In this document: piece after piece, positions 8,638-15,788 of the stretch
Position numbering within the stretch: position 1 is the first letter of the stretch
Layout of the letters: every line of letters begins with the position of its first letter
DNA from: VRUG01 sp965372745
GTDB lineage: Bacteria; Planctomycetota; Phycisphaerae; Sedimentisphaerales; Anaerobacaceae
Direction: 5' to 3'
Length of the DNA stretch: 22,254 nucleotides
Assembly: GCA_965372745.1 (NCBI GenBank)
Contig: CBDVDM010000029.1
Location: 1 to 22,254 of the forward strand
Program-made: the position numbers and the translations under genes
The notes under the pieces: generated by a model
Seen by the model: only the letters and a program-made list of their open reading frames with translations
Told to the model about the DNA's origin: nothing
The model's database searches: none

Positions 8638-9350
8638 AAGAACTTAAAAAACAGATAAATAAAATTATTCACGACCATAAGATAAAAGATGGAATTGTGC
8701 GAATAAAAACAAACGTGCTATCGGCTGAAGAAGCAATAGGAAATCCTGAGCATAATGACTATCCCATCCAAAAAGGGCGGGAAAGATTGATGCAGGCTGA
8801 TTTTAACGGTGCTTATGGTGTGGCTTTTACGGATATGTTTGGCGATTATGAAGGTTCTCTTTATGAAATAGTAAATATGGAACTAAAAAATAATTTTAGG
8901 CGGGCAGTTTTCATTTCAACTATTAATGCGGTCTCAAACTGTCTTGGTTTGATTGATAAAACGAGCCATTGTAAGGATTCAGGCCCTGTCAACTGCCAGA
9001 AAAAAATAGTTGGATTTATAAGAGACAACTTTGGAAATCCAAAGATATTCCAGGCAGGTTTTCAGCCCCGCTTTGTGGAGGTATTGAGCAGAGAGTTCGA
9101 ACTTCGCGTAACTGATATGGATGAAGATAGCATCGGAAAAAAGACCAATGGAGTAACAATAGAATCTCCTGAGAATACGGGGAAAAACATGAAATGGTGC
9201 GATGTAGTATTTGCGTCAGGCTCAACTTTTGTTAATGAAACTTACAGACAATTTTTGGAGAAAAGCAAGACAACTGTATTTTATGGCGTAACCTGCGCCG
9301 GCGCTGTGCATCTTTTGAACCTTAAAAGATACTGTCCGGAAGGGTTGTAA
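8634..9350 (+). CDS. DUF364-type protein (Rossmann-like, putative heavy-metal chelation domain)
   Basis: 238 residues, starting in an ATGA overlap with the ferredoxin stop. The N-terminal part (about 1-110) fits the DUF4213-like domain that precedes DUF364, with AVSNCLGLID followed by a cysteine-containing stretch (TSHCKDSGPVNCQKK). The C-terminal half shows the DUF364 signature: WCDVVFASGSTFVNETYRQF, then VFYGVTCAGAVHLLNL. There is no known enzymatic activity for the family; a role in binding metal is only a database-style suggestion. Its place between nif cofactor genes and an ABC importer suggests handling of a metal or cofactor precursor. That link is inference. Confidence 0.75.
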   Translation: MKELKKQINKIIHDHKIKDGIVRIKTNVLSAEEAIGNPEHNDYPIQKGRERLMQADFNGAYGVAFTDMFGDYEGSLYEIVNMELKNNFRRAVFISTINAVSNCLGLIDKTSHCKDSGPVNCQKKIVGFIRDNFGNPKIFQAGFQPRFVEVLSREFELRVTDMDEDSIGKKTNGVTIESPENTGKNMKWCDVVFASGSTFVNETYRQFLEKSKTTVFYGVTCAGAVHLLNLKRYCPEGL

Positions 9351-9373
9351 ATAATGAAATATAGGCAGAAGTT

Positions 9374-10465
9374 ATGAAAATGAAGAAAATTATTTTGTGG
9401 TATAGAATTTTAAAATTACGCACCACTGAAAATCGCACATTAAAGTTATCCCGAAACTTCGGGATTTTCTTGTTAACAATTTCAGGTATTATGCTTTTTG
9501 GAACAGCCGGTTGCAGCAAAAAGCAAGAGACAGCCGAAAAACCCATTCGGATAGCAGTAGAATTTACTACCCATTCTGCCTGCGCCCATATAGCCAAGCA
9601 AAAGGGTTGGTATAAAGAAGAGGGTTTGGCTGTTACCAGTTATGAAAATTATATAACCGGTATGGCTCTGGCTGCTGCCTTGTCAAAAGGTGATATTGAT
9701 GCTGCCTATAGCTGTTTAATCCCGGCTATAAATGCCAAAGCTAACGCCAAAGTGCCCATAAGGGTTGTCTGCGGAATTCATAAATATGGTTATGGTTTTG
9801 TTGTTAACCCAGACAAAATTAAAACCATTGACGATCTAAAGAAACCTGAAATTCGTATCGGATGCAGCCGTGAAGGCAGTCCAGTCGATGCGCTTTTACA
9901 TAAGATGCTCGAAAAATATCACTTAGATAAAAAACAAATACTAAAAAAAGTCAGAAGGATGAATCCGCCAAAACTGCTTCTTGCTCTTAAAATGGGGCAA
10001 TTGGATGCAGCTTTTATCTGTGAACAATTTCCGAGTATGGCGGAAGATATAGGGCTTAAGGTATTTTTGACTGCAGAGAACCTCTGGCCTGATATGCATG
10101 GAAGTGTTTTGGTTGTAAGAGAAGAACTTTTAGAAGAACATCCTGATATAGTTGAAAAATTGGTAAAGGTTACCAGGCGGGCTACGCAATTTATCAATGA
10201 ATATCCCGAAGAAGCTGCCCAGATTGTTGCCGGAGGGTTACAGGTTGCCGGTAAAAAAATATTTCCGATTAAAACTATAGGCGCAGCTTCCAAACTTACA
10301 ATTACCCCCTCACCAATATTAAAATCTTTGACTACAAGGTTAGTTAATACCACTGATATTAATCCACGAGAGATACAGAGGGCAATAGATATTTGTGTCG
10401 AATTAGAATACATAAAGGAATCATTTGAGGCGGAAGATTTTATTGACTTGAGGTTTCTCGAATGA
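9374..10465 (+). CDS. ABC importer substrate-binding lipoprotein (NMT1/NitT-TauT type)
   Basis: 363 residues with a hydrophobic signal (FGIFLLTISGIMLFGTAGC) ending in a lipobox, so it should be membrane-anchored. The mature part has the NMT1/SsuA-like order: IRIAVEFTTHSACAHIAKQKGW, KEEGL, MALAAALSKGDIDAAY, then IRIGCSREGSPVDALLHKML, and LDAAFICEQFPSMAEDIGL. Substrates of the family range from nitrate and sulfonates to pyrimidines; none can be read here. The start is uncertain: from the first ATG the signal peptide has a long N-region of about 27 residues, and a terminator-like hairpin (9448-9465) lies in this part. It overlaps the permease gene by 4 bases. Confidence 0.85.
   Translation: MKMKKIILWYRILKLRTTENRTLKLSRNFGIFLLTISGIMLFGTAGCSKKQETAEKPIRIAVEFTTHSACAHIAKQKGWYKEEGLAVTSYENYITGMALAAALSKGDIDAAYSCLIPAINAKANAKVPIRVVCGIHKYGYGFVVNPDKIKTIDDLKKPEIRIGCSREGSPVDALLHKMLEKYHLDKKQILKKVRRMNPPKLLLALKMGQLDAAFICEQFPSMAEDIGLKVFLTAENLWPDMHGSVLVVREELLEEHPDIVEKLVKVTRRATQFINEYPEEAAQIVAGGLQVAGKKIFPIKTIGAASKLTITPSPILKSLTTRLVNTTDINPREIQRAIDICVELEYIKESFEAEDFIDLRFLE
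9448..9474 (+). terminator. Terminator-like hairpin inside the start of the binding-protein gene
   Basis: ATCCCGAA (9448-9455) and TTCGGGAT (9458-9465) form a perfect 8-bp stem with a 2-base loop (a 7-bp stem with a four-base loop is more realistic). A T-rich stretch TTTTCTTGTT follows directly (9465-9474). This is the shape of an intrinsic terminator on the + strand. It could act as attenuator between the nif core and the importer genes, or the true protein start may lie past it. The identical bases also encode plausible signal-peptide residues, so a chance palindrome cannot be excluded. Confidence 0.45.
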
Positions 10466-11229
10466 AAAAGATAAAAGCTATTCATAGTTTAATTCCTGTA
10501 TTGGTTTTTTTATTACTGTGGGAGGTTGTTACCCGGTTAAAACTTATTCCCGGACATTTCTTTTTCCCTCCTTTTACTGTTGTGATTCAGGAATTTTATC
10601 ATTTAACAGCCAATGGGGTATTAATAGATAATTTTTTGAGTAGCTTGAGGAGAGTTTTGATTGGTCTTTCTTTTGGTTCCATAGCCGGCATAGCAGTAGG
10701 AATCTTGCTCGGCTATGAGCAAAATTTGCATAAAGTTGCTCATCCTATACTTAGTTTATTTTATCCCATCCCCGCTCTTGGCTGGCTGCCGATTTTAATG
10801 CTCTGGTTTGGGATAGGCGAGATGTTACCGATTATGATTATATTTATATGTTCGTTTTTCCCTGTGCTTTATAACACGGTTACCGGTATTAAAAATGTAA
10901 ACAGGGATTTTATTAAAGCTGCGCAAAGCCTTGGGGCGTCTGAATGGAAGGTTTTAACTACAGTGGTTATACCCTTGGCGCTGCCTAATATATTTACAGG
11001 TTTAAGATTAGAAGCAGGGATGGCGTGGAGGGTAATAATTGCCGCTGAGATGGTTGCTATTCCTACCGGCATTGGAGCACTCTTGATGAGAGCGGAAAGT
11101 CTGCTTCGGATAGACATAATTATAGTATGTTTAATCGTTTTAGCGGTAATGTGCTTGGCATTTGAGAAGTTTTTTCTCTATCTTGAACACAAACTGACCA
11201 ATAAATGGAGACAATATGCCCAGTATTAG
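10462..11229 (+). CDS. ABC importer permease (BPD_transp_1, SsuC/TauC-like)
   Basis: 255-residue inner-membrane protein with about six hydrophobic segments, beginning LIPVLVFLLLWEVVTRLKLIPG, and the cytoplasmic coupling loop AAQSLGASEWKVLTTVVIPLA (EAA-type motif) near residue 155. LSLFYPIPALGWLPILMLWFGIG and MAWRVIIAAEM are typical of nitrate/sulfonate/taurine-type permeases. It begins in an ATGA overlap with the binding-protein gene and overlaps the ATPase gene by 14 bases, so the three make one transporter. Unlike ModB-type molybdate permeases it belongs to the NitT/TauT branch. Confidence 0.9.
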   Translation: MKKIKAIHSLIPVLVFLLLWEVVTRLKLIPGHFFFPPFTVVIQEFYHLTANGVLIDNFLSSLRRVLIGLSFGSIAGIAVGILLGYEQNLHKVAHPILSLFYPIPALGWLPILMLWFGIGEMLPIMIIFICSFFPVLYNTVTGIKNVNRDFIKAAQSLGASEWKVLTTVVIPLALPNIFTGLRLEAGMAWRVIIAAEMVAIPTGIGALLMRAESLLRIDIIIVCLIVLAVMCLAFEKFFLYLEHKLTNKWRQYAQY

Positions 11230-11986
11230 ATTAAAAAATATCAAAAATTTTATATGTGGCGATATAAACCTGGAGATACGGGATAAAGAGCTCTTAGTGC
11301 TTTGGGGACCAACAGGTGCGGGAAAGACTACTCTACTTAATGTTATTGCAGGACTCATGGAGTATGAAGGGTCGGTATTATTCGATGGTGTTCCGGTAAA
11401 TGAGCTTCCTGTTTACCAGAGAAAAGTGGGTTATCTCTTTCAGAATCTGATTTTATTTCCTCATTTGGACGTGAAGTCGAATATAGCTTACAGCCTGACC
11501 GTCCAAAGAAGGCCGAAAAAAGAAGTGGAGTTAAAAGCAGAAAAATTATTGAAATTGATGAAGATAGAACATCTTGCTGAACGCTTCCCAAAAGATTTAA
11601 GCGGTGGAGAGAAGCAGAGAGTTGCCTTGGCGCGAGCCATTGCCCCATCTCCTGAAATTTTGCTCCTGGACGAACCGTTAAATAATCTGGACTCTCATAC
11701 TGCCAAATACTTGAGGATGGAAATTCGACAACTTCAGAGGGAATTGGGAATTACTACCGTATATGTCACGCATTGTTTTGAGGAAGCGTTTGCGTTGGCT
11801 GACAGGGTCACTGTGTTAAATAACGGCAAGATTGTTCAGACAGATTCCCCTGAGAACATATTTGAAGAAATTGATTGTAGAATGGTAGCAGAGGCAAAAT
11901 ACTGTAATTGTCATAAGGGAGATGAAAATGGATTCTCTCAGGTAGAACTAAAAAGTAACAATGTCTCATTATGTCATTTACCGTAG
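11216..11986 (+). CDS. ABC importer ATP-binding protein
   Basis: 256 residues with Walker A (GPTGAGKTT, about residue 31), Q-loop (YLFQNLILFPHLDV), signature (LSGGEKQR), Walker B (ILLLDEPLNNLD) and switch histidine (TVYVTHCFEEAFAL). The core resembles ModC/CysA-like and SsuB/TauB-like ATPases. After the nucleotide-binding domain there is a short tail of about 35 residues with the metal-ligand-like run KYCNCHKGDENG and a final CHLP; it is too short for a TOBE or MopB regulatory domain. It ends the importer cassette; 64 bases separate it from the next gene. Confidence 0.92.
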   Translation: MPSIRLKNIKNFICGDINLEIRDKELLVLWGPTGAGKTTLLNVIAGLMEYEGSVLFDGVPVNELPVYQRKVGYLFQNLILFPHLDVKSNIAYSLTVQRRPKKEVELKAEKLLKLMKIEHLAERFPKDLSGGEKQRVALARAIAPSPEILLLDEPLNNLDSHTAKYLRMEIRQLQRELGITTVYVTHCFEEAFALADRVTVLNNGKIVQTDSPENIFEEIDCRMVAEAKYCNCHKGDENGFSQVELKSNNVSLCHLP

Positions 11987-12050
11987 CAAAAAGGCACGAC
12001 CCGTTTTGTTCTTTCTTTGTTAGTGTTATTTTTTCATAAAGTAATGAAAC

Positions 12051-12500
12051 ATGACCATAAGGGAAGCAACTGAGTTAGATATTGAGCAGATGGCAATTTT
12101 GCTTAAAGAGCTTTTTTCGATTGAACAGGATTTTAACTTTAATAAATCGAAACAGCGAAATGGTCTTGAGATGATGCAGCATAATGACAGTTGCTGTATT
12201 ATGGTTGCAGAGTTGAACAATGAGATAGTTGGAATGTGCTCGATACAAACTCTTATATCCAGCGCAGAAGGAGGAAAAGCAGGTCTTATCGAGGATATAG
12301 TCGTTAGGAAGGATTGCCGTGGGCAAAAAATCGGCACAAGATTATTGTCGGCCATCCAAAACTGGGCAAAGGAAAATGGTATTACGAGACTTCAGTTGCT
12401 TGCTGACAAAAGCAATCGGCAGGCGCTTGATTTTTATTCTAAGACGGGCTGGGAAAAGACTCAGCTTATTTGTTTTAGAAAATATACGGAGAATAGGTAA
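12051..12500 (+). CDS. GNAT-family N-acetyltransferase
   Basis: 149 residues with the GNAT order: IREATELDIEQMAILLKELF at the start, the central strand EIVGMCSIQTLIS, the acetyl-CoA loop RKDCRGQKIGTRLLSAIQNWA (R/Q-x-x-G-x-G/A form), and the C-terminal ALDFYSKTGWEKT. The substrate cannot be read. No clear Shine-Dalgarno precedes the ATG, unlike its neighbours, so it may depend on read-through translation or on an unusual initiation. It shares one base (TAATG) with nifV, so it belongs to the nif transcription unit. GNAT genes sit beside nif genes in a number of anaerobes, without known role. Confidence 0.87.
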   Translation: MTIREATELDIEQMAILLKELFSIEQDFNFNKSKQRNGLEMMQHNDSCCIMVAELNNEIVGMCSIQTLISSAEGGKAGLIEDIVVRKDCRGQKIGTRLLSAIQNWAKENGITRLQLLADKSNRQALDFYSKTGWEKTQLICFRKYTENR

Positions 12501-13645
12501 TGGTAACCGTCAGGCAGGAACAGCTGCAAATAACTTTAGTAGACACTACTCTCAGAGATGGTGAGCAGGCTGCTGGAGTAGCTTTTTCTAAGGAAGAAAA
12601 ATTGCTGATTGCCTCTAAGCTGGCAAACATGGGTATTGGTGAACTGGAGATAGGGATGCCGGCGTGCGGGGATGACGAAATGAATAGTATCAGGGCCATA
12701 GTGGATTTGGGACTCAACTGCCGATTGACTGTATTGTGCAGGGCAATAGATAATGATCTTAATTTTGCAGTTGATTGCGGAGTAAGCTCTGTACATATTT
12801 CGTTACCGGTGTCACAAATACAGATAAATGCGATTGGCAAAAATGCCCGGTGGGTTAGAAATAAACTTAAAACTATTGTACGAAAGGCTCGCAAGCTTTT
12901 TACGTTTGTTTCGGTAGGAGCACAGGATGCCTCTCGGGCTTATGCTTCATTTCTTGACGATTTTATTCGCGATGTCCAGGACTCCGGTGCTGATCGTCTC
13001 AGGATTGCTGATACAGTTGGTATATGGGATCCATTCCAGACTTATCTTAATATTATGAGGATACGTTCTTTAGCTCCTGAATTAAACCTTGGATTTCATG
13101 GTCATAACGATCTCGGTATGGCAACTGCGAATGCTTTAGCCGCCATAAAAGCCGGCGTTAAAAGTGTTGACGTCACAGTAAACGGCCTTGGTGAACGCAG
13201 CGGTAACACTCCGCTTGAAGAGATAGTCATGGCGTGCAAAGTATGTATGGATTTGGATTGCTCCATTGATACACGGCAACTAATCGAAGTATGCGAATTG
13301 GTCTCAACTGCATCCGGTCGAACATTACCATTTGACAAACCTGTAATAGGTCGTGATGCTTTTACGCACGAATCGGGCATCCATCAGAATGGAATAATTA
13401 AAAACCCGCTAACTTATGAACCATTTGAGCCATCCGTCATTGGGCGGGAGAGTCGTTTAGTGATTGGTAAACACTCGGGGAAAGCTGCACTAAGGCATTT
13501 CTTCAAGAAAAAAGGTGTAACGCTAAATGATGAAGTGGCAGGTAGAATGCTCAGAGAGGTAAAACACAGATCTACTGCCCTAAAACACTGTCTTTCCGAG
13601 AAGGATATCTATTCTTTGTATAATGGGCTTGTTCCACATTTATAA
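12500..13645 (+). CDS. nifV: Homocitrate synthase NifV
   Basis: Condenses acetyl-CoA with 2-oxoglutarate to homocitrate, the organic ligand of FeMo-cofactor. The 381-residue protein is a DRE-TIM (LeuA/HCS family) enzyme: DTTLRDGEQAAGVAF near residue 15 has the catalytic Arg and metal Asp, LGFHGHNDLGMATANAL carries the HxH metal ligands, and NGLGERSGNTPLEE follows. THESGIHQNGI and IGKHSGKAALRHF lie in the C-terminal part. It is short, without the LeuA-type regulatory domain, which with the nif context supports NifV over isopropylmalate synthase. It is the last gene of the cluster; no convincing terminator was found in the 88 bases before tRNA-Phe. Confidence 0.93.
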   Translation: MVTVRQEQLQITLVDTTLRDGEQAAGVAFSKEEKLLIASKLANMGIGELEIGMPACGDDEMNSIRAIVDLGLNCRLTVLCRAIDNDLNFAVDCGVSSVHISLPVSQIQINAIGKNARWVRNKLKTIVRKARKLFTFVSVGAQDASRAYASFLDDFIRDVQDSGADRLRIADTVGIWDPFQTYLNIMRIRSLAPELNLGFHGHNDLGMATANALAAIKAGVKSVDVTVNGLGERSGNTPLEEIVMACKVCMDLDCSIDTRQLIEVCELVSTASGRTLPFDKPVIGRDAFTHESGIHQNGIIKNPLTYEPFEPSVIGRESRLVIGKHSGKAALRHFFKKKGVTLNDEVAGRMLREVKHRSTALKHCLSEKDIYSLYNGLVPHL

Positions 13646-13733
13646 TAGATAGTAAGAATCATCGCTGACTTTTTCGGGCAGTGGGCATGTCGCCAGTCGA
13701 GCAAGGATATTTGACAGTTAACCACTTACCAAA

Positions 13734-13806
<73 letters not shown>

Positions 13807-13844
13807 TGATACTCACTCCTCGGCTTTTTGGTCAGAACCAAAAG

Positions 13845-13873
13845 ATTATATCCTGAATTTTGCTAAACGACAA
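13845..13873 (-). promoter_or_regulatory. Probable promoter of tRNA-Phe
   Basis: On the - strand TTGTCG (13868-13873) and a perfect TATAAT (13845-13850) are 17 bases apart. The -10 is 38 bases before the tRNA 5' end. A 7-bp hairpin (TTTTGGT with ACCAAAA, 13826-13843) lies in the short leader between them. Confidence 0.6.
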
Positions 13874-13947
13874 GCAAATTTTTTGCTCAATCGGCTTTAC
13901 ACCATGTTTTATCGCCTGTTTAAATTGATTCGAGGCGGTATGGGGGA

Positions 13948-14634
13948 CTATAGCAACCGGCTTGGGTTTTGGAGTTTATCAACGATGGTTTTCAGAAAAC
14001 GAGCGGCGTAATCCGGGTTTACGACACTGTTATCAACAGCCAATGTGAGAGATACACGTTTTCGAGGCACGATAGAGCCATCTATTGGAACCGGCCTTTG
14101 AATTACGTTTCCGAGAGCCATGATAGTGGTAACGGCAGGCGGGACAATGCCCAAAAAGGAATCGATGCCATAAGCACCAAGATTGCTCAAAGCTATAGTC
14201 TCTCCTTCGATTTGTTCAAGTGTTAATTTGTTACTTCGAGCATCTTCGGTAAGTTGTTTTTCGAGTTGGGCAATTTGAGCCAATGTTTTTTTGTCGGCGT
14301 TTTTTACCACCGGTACAACGAGTCCCTGAGATGCGTTGATGGCAAAGCCGACATTGATATTATCAGCTATTTTGATGTTTTTGCCATCGACAGTCCCGAG
14401 CATGAGTGGGAATTGTCTGGCAGCTAAGGCAAGGGTATGAATATAAAATGCGTTCGTGGTAATTTTAATTCCGAACTTTTTTCTTAGTTTCGGCCTCATG
14501 GCCATCAGCTCGGTAACATCAGCTTTGACCTCAAGATAGAAACAAGGTTTGGTGTGTTTGGATTTTAACATCCTCTTGCCGATGAGCGTTTGGATTTTGG
14601 TCAGCGGTATAGTGTTTTTTGCGGGTTTTTCCAC
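13948..14634 (-). CDS. Stand-alone E2 acyltransferase-like domain, catalytic motif lost
   Basis: 228 residues matching the catalytic domain of 2-oxo acid dehydrogenase E2 (CAT-like fold) from end to end: PLTKIQTLIGKRMLKSK, INVGFAINASQGLVVPVVKNAD, ALSNLGAYGIDSFLGIVPP and the C-terminal ARFLKTIVDKL. There is no lipoyl or E1/E3-binding domain, and a stop codon lies 5 codons before the GTG start, so none has been missed. The active-site motif, normally DHRxxDG with catalytic His and Asp, reads DNSVVNP at residues 201-207: both catalytic residues are asparagine or lost. It is unlikely to be a normal acyltransferase; it may be structural or repurposed. It is bracketed by two tRNA genes on the same strand and has no E1/E3 partners here. 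Confidence 0.85.
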   Translation of the reverse strand: MEKPAKNTIPLTKIQTLIGKRMLKSKHTKPCFYLEVKADVTELMAMRPKLRKKFGIKITTNAFYIHTLALAARQFPLMLGTVDGKNIKIADNINVGFAINASQGLVVPVVKNADKKTLAQIAQLEKQLTEDARSNKLTLEQIEGETIALSNLGAYGIDSFLGIVPPAVTTIMALGNVIQRPVPIDGSIVPRKRVSLTLAVDNSVVNPDYAARFLKTIVDKLQNPSRLL

Positions 14635-14735
14635 AATACTCTCTTTTTTTCAATAAACTCACGGCACCTTAGTATAATTTTTAATCGCGGTGGCTTAAAA
14701 CGCTCATGACTGTAGTATAAATATTGACAAAGTAT

Positions 14736-14818
14736 TAGCCGAGGTGGGAGTCGAACCCACACGCCCTATCGGGCAGGGGATTTTAAGTCCCCAGCGTCTG
14801 CCATTCCGCCACTCGGCC
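14736..14818 (-). tRNA. tRNA-Leu (UAA)
   Basis: 83 bases on the - strand with the long variable arm of class II tRNAs (GCCC-GATA-GGGC). The anticodon stem is GGGGA/TCCCC with loop CTTAAAA, anticodon TAA at 14783-14785; the T-arm is GGGTTCGACTCCC. The 7-bp acceptor is GGCCGAG with CTCGGCT, so the first pair is G-U. CCA is not encoded. Confidence 0.95.
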
Positions 14819-14829
14819 TGTTGTGTAAC

Positions 14830-14857
14830 AGATTAGTCATTTTGAGAAATTTTGCAA
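14830..14857 (-). promoter_or_regulatory. Possible promoter of tRNA-Leu
   Basis: On the - strand TTGCAA (14852-14857) and TAATCT (14830-14835) are 16 bases apart, with the -10 ending 11 bases before the tRNA 5' end. The boxes are imperfect, so the call rests partly on position. Confidence 0.35.
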
Positions 14858-14868
14858 ATCCTTTTGGT

Positions 14869-14912
14869 AAAAAGATTGAAGGGCTGGTTTTCCTACGGTT
14901 AATTTAAGCCCT
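14869..14912 (-). terminator. Possible terminator downstream of nikR
   Basis: On the - strand AGGGCT (14907-14912) can pair with AGCCCT (14880-14885) across a 21-base loop, and a TTTTT run follows at 14869-14873. It starts 8 bases after the nikR stop. The long loop makes it a weak candidate. Confidence 0.35.
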
Positions 14913-14920
14913 AAAGAGAC

Positions 14921-15340
14921 CTATGCAAGGTGCTCTCCAGTTGTCATAATATTTACCCTGCTGAGCTTAACACCTTTTAAAGCAGCGATGTTATTTGCTA
15001 ATTTTTCAATTTCTCTGACCTTGCCCTTGAGTATTATTATTTCAAGGCAGTTGTCATGGTCCAGATGCACATGCGTAGATGCAATGACATGCAACAGATG
15101 GTTGTGCTGGAGTTCAACTAAGTTGCCGGACAGTTTTGTTGAATGATGGTCGTAGACCAGGAATATTCCTGCTACTGCCTGAGTTGCCGGCTTTGTCAAC
15201 TGCTCCTGCGATAAGCGGTCGCGAATTAAATTCCGAATTGCCTCAGAACGGTTCTCATAGCCCTGCTTGGCAATCAATTGGTCAAACAAGGAAAGTAACT
15301 TCTTGTCAAGCGATACTCCGACTCGTTCAATTTTACTCAT
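14921..15340 (-). CDS. nikR: Nickel-responsive regulator NikR
   Basis: 139-residue transcription factor: an N-terminal ribbon-helix-helix DNA-binding part (IERVGVSLDKKLLSLFDQLI, NRSEAIRNLIRDRL, about 1-45) and a C-terminal ACT-like nickel-sensing domain. The four square-planar Ni ligands are present with the exact spacing of E. coli NikR (His76, His87, His89, Cys95): here His79, His90, His92 and Cys98 in STHVHLDHDNCLE. With Ni bound the tetramer usually represses nickel uptake genes. It overlaps the end of the cupin gene by 4 bases (ATGA), so both are one transcript, divergent from the secreted-protein/importer operon, which is its likely target. Confidence 0.93.
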   Translation of the reverse strand: MSKIERVGVSLDKKLLSLFDQLIAKQGYENRSEAIRNLIRDRLSQEQLTKPATQAVAGIFLVYDHHSTKLSGNLVELQHNHLLHVIASTHVHLDHDNCLEIIILKGKVREIEKLANNIAALKGVKLSRVNIMTTGEHLA

Positions 15341-15681
15341 TTTACCTGCTCACTTTGGCCCGCCGGGACCACGCAATAGATATAAATAAACGGTTCTGTT
15401 CCAACGTTCTCGATATTGTGGGCTGTATGCGGCGGTATGTAAAGTATTTTTCCTTCAGCTACTTCATATGGATTATCTTCTTTGCCAATTAAGGCCCGAC
15501 CCTGCCCGGATAGGAAAACAAGCATTTCCTCGTGAGCGTTTGTAGAGTGCTGTCCGCAAGCCTCGCCGGGCTGCAAAAAAACCCTGCCCGAACGCATTCC
15601 GCATGTTTGCGGCTGACCACTTAAAATCGGTTGATATTCGTTATTTTTGTTCAAATCTATAACAAGAACTTTTTCAGACAC
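15337..15681 (-). CDS. Small cupin-domain protein
   Basis: 114-residue single-domain cupin. First motif: GQHSTNAHEEMLVFLSGQG, giving His, His and Glu as possible metal ligands. Second motif: LYIPPHTAHNIENVG with the final His ligand. Such proteins often bind Ni, Mn, Fe or Zn; activity cannot be read from the sequence. The start is GTG at 15681 with GGGAGG 6-7 bases upstream. It is translationally coupled to nikR. A role in nickel buffering or as a nickel-dependent enzyme is an inference from that linkage only. Confidence 0.85.
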   Translation of the reverse strand: MSEKVLVIDLNKNNEYQPILSGQPQTCGMRSGRVFLQPGEACGQHSTNAHEEMLVFLSGQGRALIGKEDNPYEVAEGKILYIPPHTAHNIENVGTEPFIYIYCVVPAGQSEQVK

Positions 15682-15744
15682 AGTAAGGCCTCCCTAAAAC
15701 CGTTAACATTAAAAAATAACAGTGATTTAAAAAAAATCAACTTC

Positions 15745-15788
15745 TGTCAAATTATCTGTTTGACATAGTAGCACGATTTTAATATTTT
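15745..15788. promoter_or_regulatory. Divergent promoters: inverted repeat with back-to-back -35 boxes
   Basis: TGTCAAA (15745-15751) and TTTGACA (15759-15765) form a perfect 7-bp inverted repeat around 7 bases. Each arm contains TTGACA, one per strand. For the + strand a -10 TATTTT (15783-15788) lies exactly 17 bases on, predicting a transcript for the secreted-protein gene starting near 15795. The - strand box would serve cupin-nikR, though no good -10 was found at 16-18 bases. Confidence 0.6.

Noticed and set aside
10462..11986. Molybdate importer ModBC
   Set aside because: The permease and binding protein are of the NitT/TauT type, and the ATPase has no molybdate-binding C-terminal domain; molybdate cannot be claimed as substrate.
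12500..13645. 2-isopropylmalate synthase (LeuA)
   Set aside because: It lacks the C-terminal regulatory domain and lies at the end of a nif transcription unit; homocitrate synthase NifV fits better.
13826..13843. 7-bp hairpin (TTTTGGT/ACCAAAA) as a terminator
   Set aside because: No T-run follows on either strand, and it lies between the tRNA-Phe promoter and the tRNA, where a terminator would make no sense.
13969..14226. + strand reading frame opposite the E2-like gene
   Set aside because: The - strand frame is clearly homologous to E2 catalytic domains; the + frame has no recognisable features.
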